Shown: one piece after another, positions 24,786-35,000 of the stretch
Position numbering within the stretch: the first letter of the stretch is position 1
Layout: every line of letters starts with the position of its first letter
Assembly (NCBI GenBank): GCA_030847615.1
Contig: JAUMIR010000004.1
Coordinates: 232,790,501 to 232,854,500 of the forward strand
DNA: 64,000 nt
DNA from: Gambelia wislizenii
Lineage: Eukaryota > Chordata > Lepidosauria > Squamata > Crotaphytidae
Direction of reading: 5' to 3'
Made by a program: the position numbers and the translations under genes
The notes under the pieces: model-generated
Seen by the model: the letters and a program-made list of their open reading frames with translations, nothing else
The model's database searches: none
Told to the model about the DNA's origin: nothing

Positions 24786-25000
24786 GATGACCTAAATATT
24801 AGAAAGAGCTTCCTGACAGTAAGAGCTGTTCGGAAGTAGAATACACTGCCTCGTAGTGTGTTGGAGTCTCCTTCTTTGGAGCTCTTTAAGTAGAGGCTGG
24901 ATGACCATCTGTCGGCAGTGCTTTGACTGTGTAATCCTGCATGGCATGGGGTTGGACTAGATGGCCCTTGTGGTCTCTTCCAATTCTACAATTCTGATAC
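24786..25000 (+). mobile_element. CR1 LINE 3' end
   Basis: Contains agcttcctgacagtaagagc, gagtctccttctttggag and the 3' signature ttggactagatggcccttgt. It is 5' truncated and collinear with 46495-46695. Confidence 0.9.
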
Positions 25001-25123
25001 ATGTTGGACAGGACACAGTGGCAGGTTGTCAGTGGCAACAACAGACTGGCTCCACAGTCCCTCAGGGACTTGTGAATAAACATCAAGAAGGAACCTTCTC
25101 TGCACGCCCACATCCCTCACTGA

Positions 25124-25460
25124 CCCCTAATTGAAAATTTAGCTTTGACTGAAAAAGAAAAATTGCCAAACCATCGTTGGAAAAAGTTCTGGCTGTAGTT
25201 TAATGAGACAACCCCAGCAATAACTTAAGGGATATCTTATAAAGGTGTAAATACAATGTTTTTGGAAAAGAAAAGAGAATGATTATAGTGTATTTAGATT
25301 AAGAAGGAAAATGTATTAGTGTTAGGATAAATACTGTAGTTTTATTTTTGTATTAATAAGTAAAGAGATGGGGAGGGAAATTGCGTTATTGTTAAGGCCT
25401 TTTGCGGTCGGGTGTATTTTGTAGAATGCTTTTGTTTCAATTAAAAAAAAAAATCCTAAC
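25124..25460 (+). mobile_element. 3' end of an L1/Tx1-like LINE, copy A
   Basis: Shares its last coding stretch, 3' UTR and a terminal block (ggccttttgcggtcgggtgt) with the copies at 26665-27875 and 43532-44555. It ends in an A-run and aatcctaaccctg directly beside the CpG island that begins near 25500. Strongly 5' truncated. Confidence 0.75.
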
Positions 25461-25499
25461 CCTGAAAAAATTTATTCCTAATGCTGCCTGGTCAGTCTC

Positions 25500-26650
25500 T
25501 CTCCCTCACACTGAAACCCCACTTTGGAGGAGTCCTCGTGGGGCGCCCCTATATCTCGCGAAAGCCCTTTTCCGGGGGGCTCTGGCACTGACTGGTGGAA
25601 GGGCGCTGAGGGGGAAAGAGGGGGGCCCTCAAAGCAAGCAGGAGACCCCCATTAGCCTCTGGGGCTTCCTTCCCAGCCTTGCAGGTCCGCTCGCTCGCTC
25701 CCTCCAGAAGCTTTCGCGCCACACATTCCGACCCCAAGCAGCCCCACTTCAGGTAGCCAGGCCCCCCACTTCGCAGCTCTGCCTGGCCCTCCACCGCCCC
25801 TTCTGCTCGAGCGCCACCCGACCTCCACCTCCTGTCATTTTCCCGCCCGCCGTCGTTTTTAGCAGCTACCTCCTGGAAAGAAGAAGGATGGTGGCGATGG
25901 GGGGGGGGTAATCCATTGCAAGGAGGGAGAATCCTTCGCAATCCACACGACACAAATAATCCAGTTTGAAACTGGGTTATTTGACCTGGCTCCTTCTGAT
26001 GGAATCCTGGGGTTTGTAGTTTCACCAGGTCTTTTGCCTTCTCGGAGAAAGCGTGCTTGGTGCCTCGCCAAACTACAAATCCCAGGATTCCAGAGGAAGG
26101 AGCTCGGGCAAATAATCCAATTTCAACCCCTAGCGTGGATGCCTCATTCAGCCGCTGGATGCGCCAAACCAAGCGGGTCTTAAGAGCCACTTGTGGAACC
26201 TGCAGTTTGAGATGACACGTGAAGTGAGGAGGAGGAGGAAGGCTTCTCCTCCTCCTCCTGTCCTCAGCGCCTCCCTCCGTCTTCGTGGTGGGAAGAACGG
26301 GCACCTGCGGATTCACAACCCACCTTGAGGGAGAGGCGCCTCGCAAAAATAAGTACAGTGGCTGGATCGGGAAATTTGGCACCACGCGCTCCGCAACAAA
26401 CTTTTCCACGCGCCCCCCTCCCCCGCGCCCCGCGTGCTCCGGCGAGACCTTTGCTGGCCACGAAACACGCGGCGGGCCGGCGCTGTGAAGCGGAGGAAAA
26501 CCTGCAGGGGGCGCCCCCGGGTAGGCGCGGTAAGCCTTGATACGTCACCTCTCCTTCGGCCAATGGGAGCCCCAGCAGGAGTTCCTTTTGGCGGCTCCTC
26601 GGCTTGCAAGAGCCCTGTTTCTTAGGTCGCTGTCGTAGTAAAGCGCGCAT
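25500..26650 (-). promoter_or_regulatory. CpG island, probable NUTF2-like promoter and untranslated first exon
   Basis: A GC-rich, CpG-dense block lies 3-4 kb upstream of the NUTF2-like coding start. On the minus strand a good donor (CTCAAG|GTGGGT) ends a possible untranslated exon at 26324. It would splice to the acceptor at 22674. The right side has a CCAAT box (GGCCAATGGGAG, about 26557-26568) and a CRE-like TGACGTA on the minus strand near 26543. A palindromic MITE (about 25940-26145) is embedded in the island. The gene assignment is inferred from distance and orientation. Confidence 0.5.
25940..26145. mobile_element. Palindromic MITE, family M2, inside a CpG island
   Basis: aataatccagtttgaaactg and an inverted partner near 26110 flank the shared inner motif (aaatcccaggattccag). 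It interrupts the GC-rich island at 25.5-26.65 kb. Confidence 0.75.
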
Positions 26651-26664
26651 GGAATCTTTTTGGC

Positions 26665-27875
26665 GGGGGGGATTAGGAATTTTTATTGGAATAAAACCAT
26701 TCTACTGAAAAATACACCCGACCGCAAAAGGCCGTAACAATAACGCAGCAACAACAACAACAATAATAATAATTTTCCTCTTTTCTTACTAATACAAAAA
26801 CAAAACTATCTATCCTAACACTAATACATGTTTCCTCTTAATCTAAACACACTATAATCACTCTTTTTTTCTCTTCCAATGAACATTATATTTACACATT
26901 ACAATTATACCTATTTGGAAAAGAAAAAATCAATAAAATAATAATAATAATAATACTAAAATACAATAATGATAATAATAATAAAATATTTATTTAAAAT
27001 ATCCTTTTAAGTTATTGCTGGGGTTGTCTCACTAAACCACTGCCAAAACTTTTTCCAACGATGGTTTGGCAATTTCTCTTTTTCACTCAGAGCTAAATTT
27101 TCAATTACGTTCCTCACATAATAAGCAGTGCCTTTTACATCCTGCAGATGTTGACTTTTCACCTCCCTTTGTCTTTGGAAAAATAACCCTAACATCACAT
27201 AGAGGTTGACCAGGCACACCGTGGATCAGGGCACTTTCCAAAAACTCTCAGCCACGGAACCAGACTCCTTCCTCTTCCTCTTTTTGCCCACTGACTTTCT
27301 GGGTCCTCTGACACCCTCTGGAGGTTCGGTCCCCGAGAGCACTGTCTCCCAAGCCTGTTGTGCCAAATCTGGCCAATCCAGGACCTGGGCCACCTCCTCC
27401 CATGTTTCCTGGGCACTCCGGCAGTCCTGGGCAAAATGTCTAATCATCTCCTTTTGTGCTATGCCACTCAAAATCTCAGCCTTTTTACATTTCAGACAAG
27501 GACAAGTCTGCTCATCTTCTGTGGTCCACGGTCTCCTTCCCCTCAGATTAAGAACCTGATGGTAAAGCCTCCACTTCCCCATAACTTTCTGGGAACCCTT
27601 TTATCCATGAAATACTCAATTGGGTTAGTCTGGTGATTTAGATATTCTGATAAATCTAGTTTGGCCTGACGTTTTTGCAAACATGGGCTAATGTAAATCT
27701 CCTCCACAATTTCCTGTACAAAACTCTCTTGATGCTCTGACCTGGTCTGTCTTCCCCCTTCAACTCCCCAGCTTGAATTGTATATTTCTTTATGTAAAAA
27801 ATCAAGAGATGGTTCATCGTCAAGCTTGATCAGGCAGGTTTGCAGCGCTGATTATATTCATTGGCAGACTGCTTA
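26665..27875 (-). mobile_element. 3' end of an L1/Tx1-like LINE, copy B (pseudogene)
   Basis: The minus strand encodes the C-terminal end of a non-LTR polyprotein: a Cys-rich segment (CPCLKCKKAE), then HFAQDC, then TWEEVAQVLDWPD. After a stop and frame change, a region with VCLVNLYVMLG follows. Such Cys/His segments after the RT domain are typical of Tx1/Keno-type LINEs, which is an inference. The 3' UTR ends CAATAAAAATTCCTAAT plus a C-run, adjoining the CpG island. The 5' side is cut by the MITE at 27877. Confidence 0.65.
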
Positions 27876-27876
27876 T

Positions 27877-28091
27877 ACAGTTGTCCCTCCGTATCCATGG
27901 ATTTAAGTATTCACGGCTTGAAAATATTCTTTAAAAAATAATAATCCAAAAAGCAAACCTTGATTTTGCCATCTTATATAAGGGACACCATTTTGCTATG
28001 CCATTGCATATAATGGGACTTGAGTATTCACAGATTTTAGTATCCACAGGGGTCCTGAAACCAAACCCCAGGGAATATGAAAGGACAACTG
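27877..28091. mobile_element. Mariner/pogo-type MITE
   Basis: The ends CAGTTGTCCCTCCGTATCC and the inverted CAGTTGTCCTTTCATATTCC are preceded by TA. It is nearly identical in layout to 42184-42399. Confidence 0.85.
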
Positions 28092-28454
28092 ACTTGGAAC
28101 AGAGCGCGAGGGCCATCCGTTCCAACCCCTGCCTTGCAAGAATGCACCAAAAGAAATTTATAAAAAGGAAATTTATGAATAGTGGGAATTAACTTTCCAG
28201 CTTCAGGGCATGCAATATATCAGGTAGGAAAAGGGGAGTGCAGGTGTACTTCAGTTAAAAAAAAAAAAACTTTTAAAACTCCCAATTGCAAAGTGTTTTT
28301 ACACTGGCCCAGATCCTTTCCCCTGCTTATCCTCTGTCTAGGTGAAAGATTTTTAGCAGCAGCACCATTGGAAGAATGCTGAAAAGTAGCGGGGGCTAGA
28401 GAAACACAGACTTTAGGTGGTAGAATTCAAAGACTGGTGTTAGTTTGGTTAGTA

Positions 28455-28850
28455 TGCAAAGGGATCTTGTAGCACCTTTGAGGCCAACTGAAAGAAGTTG
28501 GTAGCATAACCTTGCATAGATTAGGTCTGATAAAATCTACTTCATCATGCATTAGACTGAGAGTCCCTTCACACTATAGAAATAATGCAGTTTGACACCA
28601 CTTTAACTGTCATGGCTCCATCCTACAGTATCTTGGGATTTGTAGTTTCATGAAGCACCAGCACTCTGGCAGAGAAGGCTAAAGATCTTGTAAAACTACA
28701 GTTCCCAGGATTCCAGAGCACGGAGCTACATCACTTAAAGTGTCAAACTGCATTATTGCTAGAGTGTAGATGTACCCCTAGTCTAGGAACACTTAAGCTA
28801 CCAACTTCCTTCTCTCAGTCTCAAAGGTACTACATGATCCCTTTGCATAC
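28455..28850. repeat. Palindromic repeat interrupted by an M1 MITE (28563-28776)
   Basis: The outer arms atgcaaagggatcttgtag (about 28457) and its inverse (about 28830-28848) enclose the MITE whose arms are aatgcagtttgacaccactt and its inverse. The outer sequence matches the repeat at 60333-60475. Confidence 0.75.
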
Positions 28851-28879
28851 AGACTTTAGCTGTTGCAGCAGCATGATTG

Positions 28880-28905
28880 CAGTACAGTACTGTACTGTAC
28901 TGTAC
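28880..28905. repeat. Short (TACTG)n / self-complementary repeat
   Basis: cagtacagtactgtactgta is close to self-complementary and could form a small hairpin. Confidence 0.7.
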
Positions 28906-29524
28906 AAGTGCATCAGTTCCCCAAGTCCATGCTCTCCCTCTAGTGGAGGGAATCCCTTACTGAGCTTTTGTTAACAGAAAGAGAAAAGGGGAGCACATAA
29001 GGCTGTATCATCAGGTGTTTCTAGCACATTAAAAAAAAAAGCGTAGATCTGCAAGTTTGGCCACCATAATGGAGACAACAAAAGCATAGGCAGGTGGAAG
29101 AAATCATCCCTTGATGCATTTTGGAAGAAGCTTTCAAGTTGTCTCTAGAAGGTTCAGAATGTTTGTTTGCTTGTGCTATGCTTATCTGAACTGGTGGTTT
29201 CATTTCACATGTGCACATTGCTAATTTTGGATAAAAAAGTTTGCTTAAAACCTGTTGAACTGCTCTTCTTCTTTTTTTGTGGTGCAGGAACCTATCCCCA
29301 TGTTATTTCTGCCTCTGGTACCAGATTTTCAGTTAAAGAAATAATGCCCAGGAACATATTTACATTGTTAAATGAGGTATATCTATACATTATATTTTTA
29401 GATCTTCTATTTTATGAGTGTAAACATCTCTGGTATTAGATGGAAACCCAGTGACTGGGTCAGTTACTTTGCTAGTATGCATAACTATTTCTAGAGTAGT
29501 AACTCTGTTACTGCAAAAACAGTC

Positions 29525-30332
29525 CTTCTTGTGTGCCTTCAAGTCATTGTTGACTTATGGCAATCCAGTCATGGGGCAAGATTTGTTCAGAGGAGGTTTG
29601 CTGCTGCGTTCCTCTGAGGATGAAAGTGTGTGACTTCCCAAGGTCACCCAATGGGTTTCCGTGGTTGAGCGGGGTTTCAAACCCTGGTCTCCAGAATCAT
29701 AGGGTCTGTCTAAACGGTGAAAATACCCCTCATGGAATTTGCTGGGAATCCTACCAGTCTAAACAGGATCCACACTATTCAGAAGGAGGGGGGCCCAAAA
29801 TGGCAGAAACAACAGGATAAAAGCCTTCACAGATTTCCCTGTACTTTTTCACAAACTGTGAGGCAGGTGCGCATTTTTGCTCATTTGGACTATATAACAA
29901 TAATACACTCCAAGGGAAGCACACAACTGATTGGCCAGGTGAGAGCGGGGGCAGGACTTGCTAGAAGGGCAAGCACCCACTGCCGCCATGTTGGATTTTC
30001 ACCTTAGTGATCGCTCGCTAAGGCAATAAAAAGGATCAATATTTTCTGTTTTGTTTTCTTGTAAAGTTGGAAAATTGCTCTGTTGCACCAGTGCACCTTG
30101 GGATGCCTTAAAAAAAAACCTGGCAGCAGTGAAGAACTAACGTGAGTAAATCACTTGTGGCTGCCATCAGGAATGCGAGGCTTATGGGGGTTTCCGAGGC
30201 CAGAAAAACTGTTTGGACATGTCGCTATTGCTGCGAGATGCCAATACTACGAGGTATTTGGGATTTCTCCCCCTCATGTAGATGGGCCCATAGTCCAACA
30301 CGTAAACCACTACACCATGCTGACTCACTCTC
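29525..30332 (-). repeat. tRNA-derived SINE split by a 560 bp element
   Basis: 29525-29701 holds the SINE tail and core (to ctccagaatcata). 30290-30332 holds the rest of the tRNA-like head (atagtccaac...aaaccactacaccatgc). ATA is repeated at both junctions. Confidence 0.85.
29702..30289 (+). mobile_element. 560 bp Harbinger-like element, copy 2, inserted in a SINE
   Basis: The left end GGGTCTGTCTAAACGG and inverted right end GGGCCCATCTACATG are flanked by ATA on both sides. The interior is collinear with 23731-24297. It contains ctgattggccaggtgagagc and gcagcagtgaagaactaacg followed by GTGAGTAAATC, the block that aligns with the GRHPR-like candidate donor. Confidence 0.8.
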
Positions 30333-31769
30333 TCTCAAAAACAAAAACAAAAACAAAAACCCACACACACAAAAGCCCAAAAAATTAGTCCTATGCTTCA
30401 GGGGCAACAGGCCACTTAGGGTGCCACAGACTTTTTGTCATTTTTGCCAGTATACAGGCATATATCAAACTTGGTGTTGGGGCATGCCATCCTATGCCAT
30501 TCCTGAAAACATTAAAGGAAAAAAAACTTTTATTCTGCTTTTTGGTATATGACAAGGCCCAAATAACTTTCCTCATATAATACAAATGAGATAATCTGAT
30601 CCAGCCCAACGTACAACAGAATTAGCAGGAATCATCTTGTGCCTTTACCTGCCAAGAGTACAATGGCTGTAAAATTTATTAGGACCATTTAGAGGGCAAA
30701 ATACAGTCCTTCAGATTTGTTGGACTGAAACTCCCAGCAACGTTTACCACTGACTGTGCTGGTTAGGGCTGATGACAACTGCAATTGAACAGTATCTGAG
30801 GTGGGCACACTTATTCTTGTGGGGAGGAATTTCTCAGGGCAGATACTGCAATGTTATTGAAAATTTCTATTAAACTAGAAGTCAGTCACTCCCAGGCACA
30901 AACCTTATTTTTAGCTCCTGAGGGCAAAACTCATTGAACAAAACTCATTTGTGCTAACACGCCAATGTATAAAATATTCATTGCAATAAAAGTAACATTA
31001 TGATTTGCTTTGCTTGCATGACCCGTTTTCTTTATGCATTCCTGGAGCAGTCATACTGCAGTGACTCTTCCACACGTGCTGGTATCATGTAAGTAGTTGG
31101 GCAACCTCATGCCCTACAGATGCTTTGCCTTGTAATTTCCATAAACCCTAACCAACATGGTTAATGTTCAAGGATTATAGAAGCTGAATCCCAAACATTT
31201 AAGATGCCCAGATTGTGCAGTCCTTTGTCTGCAACCAAGATGGAGCAGATTGATAAATATTAAAATGCATTAATACCATTTCAATCTGATCAAGTCCTGC
31301 TTAAGCCATTCCATGTCTCTTGTAATCACACAGAGGAAAACACAAACTTGTGGCAAGTAATTTATCCACAAGAACTTTCCAATATATTTGTCCTTGATAA
31401 TCCATCACATTTAACTATCACAAACGAAGGTTGCTTCTTTGCAAGGCAACTCTAGCCAAACTATCCCAAATTCTTCATCGAAGACTTTATCACTGGGTTT
31501 GTACCAGCAGTAAGGAAGCAGAGTCTTCCAGATCTTAAAAATCTATGTTCATGGAACTTGTTCTCCCACTCTCAGTTTGAATCTGTGGCAGATACTAATG
31601 TGCTGTTCTGCGTTGCACTTAGGTTTCCCACTGATGGTGTTAGAGATGGCTGCTCTCCTCCTTTAAGGGTGTCCCTTTTTCCCAGTACTGAGAACCATCT
31701 TTACAATTATATGCTATCCGCCAATGTACTGAAGGGCACAGAATAACAAACGTAAGGGTATGTGCCGTT

Positions 31770-31885
31770 GTTATGTGCATTCAAGTTGACTTCAACTTAT
31801 GGCAACCCTATCCTAGAATTCTCTTGGCAAGATTTATTCCATGACGGTCTGCCATTGCCTTCTCACACTCACACTCATGGCACTA
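31770..31885 (-). repeat. tRNA-derived SINE, 5' truncated copy
   Basis: Only the tail half is present (gtgcattcaagttgacttca, cttggcaagatttattcc). It lies just downstream of the RBFA stop codon. Confidence 0.65.
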
Positions 31886-32039
31886 CAGTACACTGGCTCT
31901 GCTTTAGCTTAGGTATCCCTAAATTCTGAAACATACAAGTTCATGGATTATTCCCAAATCATTATGTACAGTATGTTGCCATCTTTCTAATCTAACTACA
32001 TTCTTAAAACAGATTGAACTAAGCCACTGTTGTGCATCC

Positions 32040-35000
32040 TTACTTAAGCTTGGTGGTTCTGCTGTCTACTTCTAGTTCACTGTCTATTTCATCTGAACCA
32101 TGTTCCAGTTCATTTTCCTGTGAGGATGCAACTTCATGGTCCCAACAAGCTTCACTATATTTGTCCATTAGATATTTCTGAGGGGTAATATCATCATCAA
32201 ATGGTTTCTTGGTTTTTTTCCATTTCATTTTCTTTTGCTTTCGGATCTCAGCCAGCTGCTGCTGCTGCTGCTCTGACAGTTCAATCCCTTCTACTTCCTT
32301 GTCCTTTTTCATTTTTTTATACTCAAGTATTTGCTTATTTAATGCTTCATGATCAATTCCAAACAGATTGACATGGATGGAGGAATGTGAGGAGTCCAAA
32401 TACATGTCAGCCGCAGTGGATCGTTGTTCACTGCAAGAAAGGGAAAAAATAAGAAAGGTGTATCACCATAACCTATCTGAGGCCTGTATCACCACCTGAT
32501 TTTTGCCAACTCCAATCTCCCAGGGCAGCCCATGCTCTTTCCAGAGCCCTTCCAAGGAACACAGAGGGCTGCAGTGGAAAGGAGAGACGGGCAAGTGCCA
32601 CTGCAAGAGCATCCTGTGACCTATTCTGGATCTAACCCAGAGGGGAGCAAAGTCTAGTCCATTGGCCACATGTAGCCCCTAGGGCCATTTTATGCTCTGC
32701 AGCCCCCTCCAGGTTAGAAAATCACCCCCAAATTATCTCTAGGCGGCCCGTGGCCCATTTTTGCCATGTTTTTGGCCCCAGGCAATTTTAGATTCTAATC
32801 CAAGTCAGTCTGAAAGCACATTCAATTTCTAAGCTAATTTTTCCAATAAAGAGAATTTTAAATTCACAGTATGCTGCCTCTGAGGGCAGTATCCAAAACT
32901 AGACTTAGATTGATGGAACAGTGGAATTGGGGGTGGGGGATGGTCTCCCCTCTTCAGTCCCCAACCACCCCACAAACTTGATTAGATGGGCTGTAAACCC
33001 CTCTGCAGCCATTCTGGAGGCCGCCCCAAAGAGGCAGAGATGGCACTGTCATTCAGCTGGGTGAGACAAGTGCCTCAGGCAACAGGGCACCTGGAGCACC
33101 AAATTCACCCTCCTGAACCCTGATATTCACCTTTCTGCTACTCACCCTTTCTCCACTCCAGAGAGCTTTTGGCAATGCTCACTGCTGCCCAAGAAAAAGG
33201 ACCGCACAGCAGTGGTGCCTATGTTCTCTCTCTCCTCAGAAGGAAAGGCAGTGGAGCCTCAAGCATGAGGCAGATGTAACCATACATACCTGCACCTCTG
33301 CTCCACCAGAGGCCAGCTCTAGTTCTACATTGAGCTAGACATTTCCCGAAATATCTAGCTCTGCAGCAGAGCCAGCCCCGGGCACAGTGGGGGTATGGTT
33401 CCATCCTTCTCCTTCTTGTGTGGGGAGAGGCAAAGCCCTTCACTCAGGTGGGGGGAAAGGGAAAACAGGCATCACCATTTCATCTTCCACCGCCTTCTCC
33501 TCTTTCTTAGGCATCGAGAGGGTCACAGATGGCATGGGAAGGGGCACAGATGATGTAGTGTCGTATTCCTCTTGCTGAGGATGCTAAGGGGAGGGAAGCA
33601 CTGCAGGTGCCTCTTCCATGAGAGGGAGAGCATGGGCGGGGGTCTGCTTGTGGAAGTGTAACTTTTGTCTTCCTGCTTCAAATAGTGCCTGAGGTAGAAA
33701 AGGGCATGGAAGATCTGTTGCACTAGCACAGCAGTACCAGTCTGGTGCTGGGTTCTGGTCATTTACCTGAAATCATTCTGAACCAATTCAACATCTCCTT
33801 CTTCTGGCCCCATATCAGCAATTGCCAACAATCTCTCAATCTGGAACAAAGTATGTTTAAAATATCTTTAAGAGGTCCAAAAATATGTAAATCTGAATGA
33901 AAATCCATTCTGAATGCAAATAATTTTTATGTCCCAACTACTGTGCTTGTCCTGCTTTTTACGAACTCTCCCCTGCAATGGTAGAATGTTGTTTTGTGTG
34001 AAATATCTCTCGCAATGATAGAACATTCTTCAATATATGTGCCATATTAAGTATCAGTTCCATATATTTTAAAAATAGTTATTATCTTTGTGTGTATGTG
34101 CCTTCAAATCACCTGTCAACTTATGACGACCCCATGAATTTCATATGGTTTGCTAACGTCAGGAATACTCAGAGATGGTTTTGTCAGTTCCTTTCGCTAT
34201 TATCTAGAAGCAGATAATTCTGGAGGCTAATCCAGTGCTATACTCTTGTCAGATAGGGAATATTGTTTTCACTACAAGCATGATGAAAATATTTAAGATA
34301 CTTTGTTTAGGAAAGCAGAACAAGACCACTGAAAAATATAAGTATGTTGCAATGCTATCTGACAATAAATCCTATTGAACTCAATGTCTGAGTAGATATT
34401 TATAGGATTATATTGTAAAGAAGTATGCCTACCCATTTCTTTTTCCTCTGGGAGAAAAATGAACTATGTAAACTTATTTATATTTTTTTGTGGAACTATG
34501 ATGCTTTAATTTCTAAGGGGTCATCTGCCCACTTGCTGAATATGCTTCAGGCTCCCCTTATCTGTCTTTTTTTTTTTTTAATGATTACATTTTGGCCAGG
34601 ATTAAATTCCAATTCAAACCATGAGCAAAATGTACTTCCAACACAGGGGATGTAGGGAGGTACAATATTTTCTCTAGCTTGCTGCTCCCAAAGATTCCTT
34701 AGCCTTGGAGAACACTTTGAGTTAGTTGGGACTGATGGTGGAAGGATGGAGCTGAATACATGAGTAGAACACCATCAACAGTAGTTTGGATACCCTGCAT
34801 ATTTCTTACAAGCCCCAACAAGCGTTCAACGTGGCTGCATGGCTTCTATTAACAGATAGTGAATACATCCTGAAATGATGTTTGCTGTGTGGGTTTTTAG
34901 GTAGAAGTGGGATAGGAGAGAATTTGCAGCTGGCTCCCCTCTCCATGGTACAATTAATGTGCTAATCATATCAAATAGGTAACATTTATGTACTTTCTTT

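Noticed and set aside
25402..26650. 286-codon and other frames in the 25.5-26.6 kb island
   Set aside because: High GC, mutually overlapping frames that cross an embedded MITE and the candidate untranslated exon.
27206..27559. 117-codon plus-strand frame, and its minus-strand twin at 43746-44045
   Set aside because: Both are antisense to the conserved LINE C-terminal coding frames at the same places.
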